Positions 1 through 55,803 of a stretch of DNA of 64,000 nucleotides are shown one piece after another. A program made the position numbers and the translations under genes. Below the pieces are notes generated by a model. That model was not told the origin of the DNA, did not search any database, and saw only the letters and a program-made list of their open reading frames with translations. Location: assembly GCA_905221605.1 (NCBI GenBank), contig CAJNDS010000174.1, positions 47,501 through 111,500 of the forward strand. Direction: 5' to 3'. Every line of letters starts with the position of its first letter. The stretch's first letter is position 1. Source of the stretch: Symbiodinium natans (lineage: Eukaryota; Sar; Dinophyceae; Suessiales; Symbiodiniaceae).

Positions 1-56
1 CCGGGGCCGGACGCTTTCCGCCAGATCTTCGCAGGCCTACGCGAGATGCTTTTGTG
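1..56 (+). CDS. Possible partial exon at left edge
   Basis: Frame 1 reads PGPDAFRQIFAGLREMLL before a possible GT donor near 54. The composition is coding-like and the strand agrees with the E3 gene, so it could be an upstream exon of that gene. No family motif is recognised and the left border is cut by the window. Confidence 0.3.
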
Positions 57-59
57 GCC

Positions 60-731
60 ATGAACCCTAAACCCTAAAATTGGATGCAGGGTTCATGGTT
101 TATGTGTATGTATGTATGTATGTATGTATGTATGTATGTATGTATGTATGTATGTATGTATGTATGTATGTATGTATGTATGCATATGACAATGTGTGAA
201 ATGTTGCCATTCAAGTATGCTACATCATTCTTCAGTTCATTGCATTACATTATGTTATGTCACGATTTTATGTTGTATTTCTTCTGCTATTTTATATTGT
301 GTTTTTCAATTCGTATCGCTAGATTATATTGAATCACAATATAATATCCAATGTTGTATTGCAATTGTATTTGCAACTGTACTTGTAGTTGTAGTTGTAG
401 TTGCAATTGCGATTGTGATTGTGAATGCGATTGTGATTGTGATCGTAATCGTAATTGTAATTGTACTTGTAATTGTAATTGTAATTGTAATGGCAATTGC
501 AATTGTGATTGTGATTGTGATTGTACTTGTGCTTGTACTTGTAAGTGTAATTGTATTGTATTGCACTGTCTTGCATTGTATTGTATTTTGTCGTATTTCA
601 TTATTCTGCATTGTATGGGTTGTATTATATTGTAGTACACTGTACTACATGATTCCCCAAAGAGGGCTCCTACGTTCGGAGTAAGGTGTTTGCTTGGTGT
701 GAGACCTGAAGCGAAGGCTCTGGGCCCACAG
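60..731. repeat. Microsatellite-rich non-coding stretch
   Basis: It holds a single telomere-like CCCTAAA pair near 64-77, then about 20 copies of ATGT (about 103-182). A degenerate TTGTAA/TTGTGA hexamer tract follows (about 345-560) and opens several spurious frames on both strands. No gene is seen here. Confidence 0.85.
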
Positions 732-830
732 GAGGGGCTGCCGGTATCATCGGTGGCCCTGGCGGGGCGCAGATCGTGATCACGAGCAGCAGCAATCTCC
801 TGCCACCGGGGTTGGGCACTCAGTGCTTCC
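732..830 (+). CDS. Candidate exon, Gly-rich, probably of the E3 gene
   Basis: After an AG acceptor the frame reads GAAGIIGGPGGAQIVITSSS and then NLLPPGLGTQCFREG. It is GC-rich between AT-rich flanks and has the look of a real exon, but I cannot match it to a known part of UPL1/HUWE1 and the donor is uncertain. Confidence 0.35.
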
Positions 831-839
831 GGGAGGGGG

Positions 840-1837
840 CCCTGAGACCTCTGGAGCTGGTTAGGTAGAGAAGAAGAGCAAAACTTGATTACCCAAACTA
901 TCAGGTTCTAAGCTTACTTTCCCTAAATTTTCACCCGACATAACAGTTACAAAGGAAGCACATTCAGGGCCAAGGAATTCATAAAGAGTACACCATGCCC
1001 CAAACTGGGAGCCAGCGAGGGCTAGAGAGGGGTTTGGGCATCTTGGCTACGGCCTAAACGTCTTTGAAATCATCGCTGCAGTCCTTCAAAATGCTTATAC
1101 CCTTACCGTCAAACCGCCCCACCGCCACAGGGCTTCAGGAGGTGGCGCCAGCGCTGGAAGAGTGATTTCTGCAAGCTGCACTTCCTCGTTCACTTCACCG
1201 CCCTGACTGCGCTTGCTGCACTGCTGCGCTGTATCTCCGTGCTTACATCGTGCATCCCTTTCTGACCGAGCCGGCATGCCAGGGTGCGAGCCATCGCAGT
1301 GACGCAGTTGTGGCGACATGTTCCCGGATTCTGCTTGGCTCTTCTTGCTGCTCCCAAACGCGGCAGTGCCAAGCGAACTTGCTGTGTCAGCTCGCTCTGA
1401 GCCGTGGCATGGAAGGCTAGCCTGAACAAACTCTTGTGCATTTTGAATGGGAACTCTGGGCCAGGAAACCTGAAAATCGTTGACAGGGCTAGTAATTCTC
1501 AGTCTAGGCCATTGTTACAAGTGAGCTTGCAGTTACCATGATCCACCCTAGCTAGGAATGTCTTCCTCTAGGCCCCTTGTAGAAGCTACTAAACAAGTCC
1601 ACTCAACCTCCGAGCAGAGCGAGGGAATCGTGGAAGCCTTTTTAGCGGCTCCTTTATAAGCTCTTCCTGCCCCAGGCACCCAAAAAAACTAAGCCTGCGC
1701 TGTGAGGCCATAGTTGGGGTTATAGCTTCTCTGAAGTGGAGTTGCTCTCCTTATATGCTTAGCATGACCTCTCTACTACTGCCCCTGAGCCCCCCATCTA
1801 CGCCCTGCACCCTTTTTGGGAGCCTTGCTGGCCATCC
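840..1837. other. No supported gene
   Basis: About 1 kb of mixed-composition sequence. Open frames on the minus strand (1095-1441) lack recognisable motifs and overlap one another. I read this as intron sequence of the E3 gene. Confidence 0.5.
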
Positions 1838-2165
1838 CTAAACCCTAAACCCTAAACCCTAAGCCTAAACCCTAAACCCTAAACCCTAAACCCTAAACCC
1901 TAAACCCTAAACCCTAAACCCTAAACCCTAAACCCTAAACCCTAAACCCTAAACCCTAAACCCTAAACCCTAAACCCTAAACCCTAAACCCTAAACCCTA
2001 AACCCTAAACCCTAAACCCTAAACCCTAAACCCTAAACCCTAAACCCTAAACCCTAAACCCTAAACCCTAAACCCTAAACCCTAAACCCCAAACCCCAAA
2101 CCCCAAACCCCAAAACCTAAACCCTAAAACCTAAAACCCCTCAACCCTAAACCCTAAACCCGAAA
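1838..2165 (+). repeat. (CCCTAAA)n intronic telomere-type array
   Basis: About 35 head-to-tail copies of the C-rich heptamer. At the 3' end (from about 2085) they degrade to CCCCAAA and CCCTAAAA variants. The array stops just before a GC-rich exon-like island at 2173-2258, which is followed at once by TTTAGGG copies on its right side. Confidence 0.95.
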
Positions 2166-2172
2166 CGTGCTT

Positions 2173-2258
2173 GAAAGCCGCGGCCCGAGGTCGGCAGGCA
2201 TGGGTGGAGCCGCCGGCGCGCTGCCCCCGACGGGCGGGAGAGGCCTTGCGCCAAGGGT
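2173..2258 (+). CDS. Candidate exon between opposed telomeric arrays
   Basis: A GC-rich island bounded by AG at 2171-2172 and a TTTAGGG array starting at 2259. All three forward frames are open, so the reading frame cannot be chosen. It is called only because it shows the same (CCCTAAA)n-exon-(TTTAGGG)n layout as proven exons downstream. Confidence 0.35.
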
Positions 2259-2325
2259 TTAGGGTTTAGGGTTGAGGGTTGAGGGTTGAGGGTTGAGGGT
2301 TTTGGGTTTTGGGTTTTGGGTTTGG
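2259..2325 (+). repeat. TTTAGGG / TTGAGGG / TTTTGGG short array
   Basis: G-rich heptamers directly after the candidate exon: two TTTAGGG, about four TTGAGGG and about four TTTTGGG copies. Each variant forms its own local run. Confidence 0.9.
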
Positions 2326-2565
2326 GATTCCGTTCAGGGCTCTATAGGGTTGGAGGGACTGGGAGGTTGAGGGGTTGAGGGCTTGGGGTGGTGAAACGTA
2401 CTGTCGAGCACTTGAGGCTTTAGATAGCTGGTGACAGCAGAATTCGCGTCCATTATTCCCATTCACTTAGAGGACGACCGCGATGAGCACAACGGGACCA
2501 CGGCGACCACCACGACGACCGGACCACCACGACCAGCAGGAGACCAGCAAAAGACTACAGGTACA

Positions 2566-2653
2566 AGGAGACCACCAGGAAACCACCAAGAAACCACCAG
2601 GAGACCGCCAGGAGATTACCAGGAGACCACCAGGAGACCACCAGCAGACCACC
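2566..2653 (+). repeat. 11-bp minisatellite, 8 copies
   Basis: Eight tandem copies of an 11-mer close to AGGAGACCACC with scattered substitutions. It explains the overlapping Thr/Pro/Arg-rich frames on both strands at 2431-3031, which I do not call as genes. Confidence 0.9.
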
Positions 2654-3250
2654 AGGATGCAGGACATCACCAAGAGACCGCCGAGATCACCAGACCCTTC
2701 CCCCCCTTGTCCGGCGGGATGCAGATGTTTAGAGACACCATCACCACAATGCAGATGTAGAGCTATCAGGGCAGCAAGACCAAAATGCTTCCCGGCCTTG
2801 TTTGCTGGAGTTGGCACGCTTTCACGACGAAAAGGAGGCCAACCAATTGGAATTGTCAAAGGATTCGCCGAAAAAATATGCACCGCGCACCACAGGGCGA
2901 GCTGCGGAACCGGTGGGCGCAGCCCGCATCGACCTAAGCCCTTTCCTCTAGCGTATGAGCCCACAGCTTTCCCACACTGTTTGCCGAATACAAACGTCAC
3001 ACAGTTGGATATGCTTAACTATGGTGTGTAGCACTCGGTGTTTTGCATTGTTGGGTGGTGTGATAGATTGCTAGCCATACCGTGATCTACTAGCTCACGC
3101 CATAGAAGATCCCTCTACTTGCAGACTTCGGGGACAAAAGAATCTTAAGCATCAATCCGAAATCCTCAGTCCTTCAGCAACCTAAACCCAAAACCGGAGA
3201 ATTAGGCCCTAAACCTAAAGTCAGAGCCCACCCATTTCCGTTCGACGTAG

Positions 3251-3315
3251 GCGGCGGCGCCTTGGCCGCTGCGGCGGCAGAGTCGCTGGATATGGCTTAT
3301 GGCGAGCTTGCTGGA
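3251..3315 (+). CDS. Candidate Ala-rich exon
   Basis: After an AG at 3249-3250 one frame reads GGALAAAAAESLDMAYGELAG. The composition resembles the Ala/Glu-rich linker exons further downstream, and a helical ESLDMAYGEL segment would fit the ubiquitin-interacting region that precedes the linker in UPL1. That assignment is a guess. Confidence 0.35.
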
Positions 3316-4379
3316 AGGCCCGAAGGATTTTTTGGGCTTTAGGGTCGTCGGATGTTGCGGGTTTATCGGTTTAGGGTTCGTTATGGGGCTTTAGGCTTTA
3401 GGGTTGGCGTTCAGGACTTCAGTAGGTTGGGACTTCGGAGTTTAGGGTGTTTAGAGTGTAGGAGTTTAGCAGTTCAGGGTAGGAGTGTTGGGTTTAGGAT
3501 CTTAGGGGATGATTAAGCTTGAGGGTTGGGGGCCTCGGGGTTTCGAGTGGAGGGCTCAGGGGTTTAAGGCTTCAGGCGATTGCACAAGCCCGGACGGAAG
3601 AAGAAGGCTTCAGGGGTTGAGTCGTTGTGGGGCTTTCGGGCCGTTAGCGTTCAGGGTAGGGGTCGTCAGAGCTGCGGGAAAAAGATAAGACGATCTAATA
3701 TACGAGTTAGACTTAAGGCAACGTGATACAAGCAAAAGACAATGGAAGTGCCATGCTGCTACCGTGTTTAGAGCATGGTGATGTGCGCAGCACCTATGCA
3801 AGTATGCATAGGTCTGAATGCATGCCGAACAGTTAGGGTACAGCATATCTTAAGATGTAGACAACAGGTCACCTCGAACCCCACATGCTAAATCCTAATA
3901 CTAAACCCTTAAGCCCGAAACCTTCAACCCCAAGAAACCTTGGCACCCAAATTTGCAAATCTTCTGCCTCCTAAACGCTTAAAACCCCTAAAGCCCCAAA
4001 CTCCACAACGATGAGGCCGCCCACAGATTTTCTGTGGGTGGGCCGGATGGGAACAGGGCCGAACTGGCTTCTCTGGCTAACCCACAAGAAGCAAGCGTGA
4101 AGAAGAAAAGAAAGGCATGCGTGATGTTAAGTGAGCTTCGCCACACTCTAAAACCCCAAATGGAACATGGGGGCGGCCTGCCGCCTCAGACCTCAGCGTG
4201 TGCACGCAGCTGCAAAATACTTTCGCCGGCTATTCCACAGCAAAAGCCGCCTCGAACTCCAAACGCTGAACTGCAAGTCCATCCTCGGAGCCGAAACCCA
4301 AAACCCCAAAACCCCCAGACCCCTAATCCCCCTAAACCCCAAACCCCCTCAAATTTCCGAACCGCAAACCCGAAACCCT

Positions 4380-4550
4380 TAACCCCTAACCCCTAAACCC
4401 TGAACCCTTAACCTTAACCCCCAAACCCCAAACCCCTAACCCCTAAACCCTAAACCCTAAACCCTAAACCATAAAACCCTAAACCCTAAACCCTAAACCC
4501 TAACCCTAAACCCTAAACCCTAAACCCTAAACCCGAAACCCTAAACCCCG
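4380..4550 (+). repeat. (CCCTAAA)n intronic array
   Basis: Mixed CCCCTAA, CCCCAAA and CCCTAAA copies ending two bases before the acceptor of the exon at 4553. Confidence 0.95.
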
Positions 4551-4552
4551 AG

Positions 4553-50498
<45,946 letters not shown>

Positions 50499-53400
50499 GA
50501 CGTCCAAAGAGAGGCCCTGCACAGCACCTGGCGCGCGAAAATATTGTTGAAAATTCGGTGAGAGAAAGCTTCAGGCGGTGCTGCGCAGGCGCCCCATCGC
50601 ACCCTCCGCTGGTTCTGGAAAGTCCAGGACGATTCGAAAGGGGCACATGATCATGGAGTCCATGGCGTCGTATAAATCCCCTTGACACGTCATGATTAAG
50701 CAGGGCGCCAGGCAAAACAGACAGACAGACAGCCCCCGAGGTAAGGTAACCATGTCCCACCCTAGCGAAGCTTGGCTGATGGACGTACGTGGGGTTTTCC
50801 CTAAAATCCGAGTACCTTGTGATGAGGAGTACTTCGGAGGCATGCTGTGCTTCCAGTCTTGCAACCTGATTTACGGAACACCCCACAGCCAATTCGACAG
50901 CACCCGTAGAGACGACCAAAGCCATGCAGTCCTCATCACTCCTGCACAAACAGCGGGATGTTGAGCATGACCACAACAATACCGGCAACTCGCTGTCATG
51001 GTTTATCACGCTCCTCTGATGCTTCTAGCTGGCTGTTATAGGAGCAGTGTGCAAGACGATGCAATAGCATTTTGGGTATGTGGCATGAAGTCTGATTGCA
51101 TTTCTTCTGCGCGGTAACCAGATGCCGCGTGTAGCCTGGCTGCCGACAGGGACTTGGACTTCTGAAAGGCCCAAGTAGAACAGGAGCCAGTCAGGCGGCT
51201 TCGAAAATCGGGACAGAATTAGTGCCGGCATGTGACGGTTACAGAATTTACTTCTTTTCTCTCTTTCTTGTACTTTAGAATGTACCCGGTGAGCTAGTAC
51301 TGGTAATATGCTCAAGGACACACAATATCACTTTTATAGTGCGTGCCATTATTGGTATAATTACATACATTGTATTGTCCGAAAAACACGATGATCAATA
51401 TTAAATGCAAAGATATCAAAGTACCAATTGAACAAATGTAATTTAATGTAATGCGTGAACTCTATTAATCATTTTTATCATGTGTTCACTCATGCACTTC
51501 ACCCCCCAATCTATCAAACATCCCGAATAAGACAAGTAGCAGAGATGATGACACAGAAAATTGTCAGAAGTATGTCGCATACTTGAGTATTTTCATGTGA
51601 TTACTCAATAGACGTCGCTTGCACCTCCTATATATGCAGGATATACTCAATACCAATAGATGTATGATATGACAGCTTGGATGGCTAAGGCAGAAGGAGG
51701 TTATGTCGGCAAGTAGAAGTAGGGAAGCGCCCAAACCCCAAGTCCACAACCCGAAATGAGTGCAGAGAAGTGGCTTCATTGGTCGCCTTGCTGTTCGCAA
51801 TCCCTCTGCCCAAAGTGCCTAAAGTCCTGAAGCACGAAGCCACTGACACTATACTTGACCTTGCAAACCCGTACACACCCCGTGCCTTATGAAACCAAAA
51901 AACGTTCCAAAGCTGTCGACGTGCCGTCGAAGTGCCTCTTATGATAAAGTGAAATCCGCCGAGTCTAGTGGCGAGAGGCACTGCTTCGTAGCGTTCCTTG
52001 ACTGGTATACTCTCGCGAAGTAACATTGGAGCTTGAAAAGAAACCCTGTTCAAGTAGGCAAGAATCTAAAAGTCGCTTGCTCCAAAAGTGGATTCTAATG
52101 TGAGTTTTGGGGAGGGTACTTTTCTGCTGGCTTAGGTGCTCAGGGGCAACGTGGTGGGCACTTGAATATAACTGATAAACGAAATAAGCGGACGAAATGC
52201 AGACCCTTATTTTTCTATGTTCACGAAGTATAATCACTTTTGTTTACTAGTTTTAAAGATCTTTCTGTACATAAGCCATAATGTTTTTCTGGGTTGTAGA
52301 TGGCATTTTCTTCGTCACCTTCTTTCCTTTTTGAGATGCAATAGTTTTCATATTACGTCATATTACGTCTTAAGGGAGAGCACGCGCACTTTGTTTGGGA
52401 TGCACAAATTGGTTCTTGTGGACAGATGTCGTTCTAAGGGTGAATCTTATAATGTCTATCAGTCCCGTTGTGTGTGTGTGTGTGCTCCAAAGCCCGAACT
52501 AATGATTATAAATGGGTTTTGGTGAGCACGAGAACACCCAATAATCTTATAATGCATGGGCAATGAGTTTTCGTTTTTACGCACATTGTAACCAATGTAT
52601 TTCATACATACTTGAAGGAACAAGGTTTCTTTCTCTTCTCACATAGAAAAGAAGATACATGGCATGGGACACACGAAGGCTTTGTAGGGCATGCAAAAGC
52701 AGGGCAGGCTTCACTAACCCCAAAATCCTAAAGCCCTAAAACCCTAAAACGTAAATAACCCCAAACCATCGAATGGTTTGCCATTGTGACTCTGCTTCAT
52801 GGCGAGTTGTCCTCCTCACCCTTTCGTGCCGAGGCATGACCATTTCAATATTTAGATTGCAAAAGTGACAATTTCCTCGCCTTGGAGAAAGGTGCCCGGG
52901 TGGTCATTCGCAGCACAGATTTTGACTTGGTCTGGAGCTTGTGGAAGTCTTGGTGGTATCGTCAAAGGGCGGAGGACCAGAGAGCATAGGTGACAATAAT
53001 TTGTCAATGATGAGTTGACGTTGGGCTTGTGGGAAGATATCAGGCGCACCATCAAAACCATCAAAAAATCATGAAGAGCCTGCGACGTACGATGAAAGTA
53101 GAGAAATCAACGATTATGATTCACAATTCCCGTGAGCACGTGGCAATTATTTATGTCCATTGGTTTACACCAATAGCCATTCCGGTTCGTATAAGTAAAG
53201 CACACATTATATTGAAGGATAAAGTTCATATTCGCTGAAAAGCTAGGGTTTGCATACGCAAGAGCTGAAAGTGCTGTAAATACCATAGTACTCGTTCGTG
53301 TTGAAGTATCGTAGCATCGCGAACCGGAGTCCTGTCAGCCAAGTAATAAAGCCGTGGCCTATGAGATATTTATTCTGGCAGAAGCAAGCATACGAACATT

Positions 53401-53502
53401 GACGGTATTTACGGTGGTTTCATCAATCGGTCTCAAGTAGAACGTGAGAGATACAAACATGATTATACGTAGAGCGAGGAGAAATATATGCGAGGTACGT
53501 CT

Positions 53503-53589
53503 TGGGGGGGGGGGGGGACCATATTATGCATCGATATATGTATTATCATATCATATATATATATAAATATAAATAAATAAATAAATAAA

Positions 53590-53620
<31 letters not shown>

Positions 53621-53640
53621 ATATATATATATATGAACAT
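53503..53640. repeat. G run, (TA)n and (AATA)n microsatellites
   Basis: A roughly 12-base G run, then TATATA and about 15 AAAT-type units up to a second TA tract. The phantom minus-strand Tyr/Ile/Phe-rich frames derive from this. Confidence 0.93.
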
Positions 53641-53940
53641 ATGCGTATGAAAGGGCCTGCGAATGGCCTCCTGAAGATGAGAGCGGCTGCTTGGACGCTG
53701 TGCACCCTTCCCTGGCTTTGTGCCGCACGCTCGGGCCCGAGCACCGCTTCCTACATTGGTTTAGGGACGAAGGATTGGCAGTCCCCCTAGCCAACAGGAA
53801 GAGCTGTGGCGCGATTCTCGGTTAAACAAACAAAGGTCTACTCATGTGCTTTGTTGGACAGATGTGTTGATTTACCCGCCCTACCCTCACCACGTGGAAG
53901 GGGGGGCATGGGGGGAGGGGGACTACCCGACGCTGCGCCA

Positions 53941-54076
53941 TATGTATGTATATACATATATATGTACGTAACGTATGTATGAATGAATGGATGAATGTAT
54001 GTATGTATGTATGTATGTATGTATGTATGTATGTATGTATGTATGTATGTATGTATGTATGTATGATTGTATATGT
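53941..54076. repeat. (ATGT)n microsatellite, about 20 copies
   Basis: Same tetranucleotide as at 103-182, with TATA-rich flanks. Confidence 0.95.
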
Positions 54077-54455
54077 GTTTTTTACATAGTGTTTATGGGG
54101 GGAGCATGGTCATGATAATGCTTAAAGGGGGTCCAAGAATATTCCAGGTCAAGCCTATCCGAAACCACCACCGCAGCACAGGATGCTAGGCCGTATTGTT
54201 TTGAGCGGAGTAGAATTGGGTTTAAGATGTAGGCTCCAGGGCTTAAGGTAAGTGTAGGGTTTAGGCCCTGAACCAGAAGCCTTAGAACCCTCAAACAACT
54301 TTCAATTATATAAGGCCCAGAGTCATAATCCGCCAAAAGCACAATGAGGCCCTCAAAAGCCCACAGCTTCCAAACCCTAGAAATACCCCGGAGCCTCCAA
54401 AGGTGTATGCCTTAAGCCTTAAGCCTGAAAAAACTTCTGCAGCGAAAAACCCACC

Positions 54456-54641
54456 ATGGAGACCTCAAACGAGCAAAAGCCCAAGCTAGAAGAGCTTAAG
54501 CCGCTCTATTCCCTAAACCCACCTGGAGCCCTAAGCCTGAAGCGCTGCCGAGTCGAGGTCAGCATGCTCGAGAAGTCTTCTCCGAACGGAAGGAGGAGAG
54601 AAGACCGAGTTTCCACGGGTTTTAGGGTCTTAGGATCTTAG
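54456..54641 (+). CDS. Possible first exon region of the downstream gene
   Basis: An ATG-started frame of 61 residues begins METSNEQKPKLEELKPLYSL and is followed by TTAGGG-type repeats. The start context CCACCATGG is eukaryote-like. No domain is recognised. It may be 5' coding sequence of the beta-helix gene or chance. Confidence 0.25.
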   Translation: METSNEQKPKLEELKPLYSLNPPGALSLKRCRVEVSMLEKSSPNGRRREDRVSTGFRVLGS

Positions 54642-54807
54642 AGATTTAGGGTCTTAGGGATTTAGGGTCTTTGGATTTTCGGGCTTGGTCTTGAGCGTTC
54701 CGGGGGTTCGTAAGTGCCATGTCTCCGTTTTCGCCACCAAATCTTGCGCTCCACGCGGATGGCAAGATTGACCGTGTTTACAAAGCCCTGGACAGGAATG
54801 GCAGCAG

Positions 54808-54858
54808 CTGAACAGCAGCTGCCCAGAAGGGGAGCTGCGCCTCGAGGGCCTGTACCAG
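54808..54858 (+). CDS. Candidate exon upstream of the beta-helix gene
   Basis: Reads LNSSCPEGELRLEGLYQ in a GC-rich stretch, with an AG acceptor and a GC donor (GCGGGG). Style and splice signals fit this genome. Linkage to the downstream exons is not proven. Confidence 0.35.
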
Positions 54859-55725
54859 GCGGGGTTTGGGGCCTAGGGTCTCGAGCCGACTGTGCCAGAA
54901 GAGGCCCAAACCTAGGTTTTCGGCTCGAGAAAGGGGGTTGGGCCTAAGAAGGATGGGTTTGGCGTGCTTTGAGTTAGAAAAGTGGCTTTCCCAACCCCAT
55001 CTCGAGACCGACTAAATCATCAAAACCAGCAAGAACAAGATACTGAGAATAACTGCGGCCCTTCACATGGAAACCATCAACGGCAAATACTTCAATGAGA
55101 TATACCGAAGTAGGGTCAGGCAAGAAACGAAGTAGGGAACCAACATAGACGAAACGAAACAACTGCCCCGAAAAAGACGAAGTAGGCGACCACAACAGCA
55201 ATTCCCAAGAAGGGAAAACGAAACAGTAACATCGAATGAAAAAAGACAGGAGACAGCGATAAAAAACAACAAATGAAGCAGACACAGCAACAGACTACGA
55301 CCCTGACCCTAGACCCCTTCTTTTGCTAATTTTGTGTTGGGAGGTCCGGGGGGGGGGGGGGGCTGGGAGCACACGGAGTGTTGTAAATCCACAATCGAAA
55401 AGCCCGAAGCTCGAGAGCCGAGTTGAGGAGGGGCCGCGGCTCAAGACAACCCGGGCTTGAAACATGGATTCAGTCGACTTCCGCGTTGTGTCGAGGGTGC
55501 TTTGAAGACTCTTGCCTGTGGTTCATCTTCTAGCGTTCACGCATTAACCTACCCCAAACTCTAAACCTTATATAAACACAAGCAAAGAGTTGCGAATGGC
55601 GGTTTAGAAGGTTTAGCCTGAGCTCCAAGTTCGTTCCGAAGCCCTAAGCCCGAAATCCCTTAGAGATCAGGGCTTAGGCGAACGTCATTCTTGTTACCTG
55701 TTTTTAAAACCACGTCATCTTCCAG

Positions 55726-55803
55726 CGACTGACGCAGGTCCGCGAACCAATCAACATCTCACAGGGCTGCAAGCTCATCGCCCTTGGAGCCAAACCTGAA
55801 ATG
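55726..55803 (+). CDS. Beta-helix gene exon (78 nt)
   Basis: Reads RLTQVREPINISQGCKLIAL, then GAKPEM. AG acceptor, GT donor (GTAGAC). Its length equals the later rung exons, but it lacks the GG pair. Confidence 0.6.

Larger units (their letters stand above)
50499..54380. other. Intergenic region, AT-rich in its middle
   Basis: Almost no telomere-type repeats from 50.5 to 54.2 kb, in sharp contrast with the introns to the left. The part at about 51.3-53.6 kb is AT-rich. Open frames at 50404-51009 (minus), 50692-50964 (plus) and 51685-52053 (minus) have no recognisable domains and overlap each other. I see no gene and no clear terminator or promoter. Confidence 0.6.

Noticed and set aside
287-684. 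Overlapping frames on both strands at 196-684
   Set aside because: Translation of a degenerate TTGTAA-type microsatellite.
1838-2165. A true chromosome end or recent telomere fusion
   Set aside because: Dozens of such arrays occur in both orientations between exons of one gene, so this is interstitial repeat, not a single end or fusion point.
2431-3031. Thr/Pro/Arg-rich frames of 109-182 residues on both strands
   Set aside because: Explained by the 11-bp minisatellite at 2566-2653; no splice-consistent link to the E3 gene.
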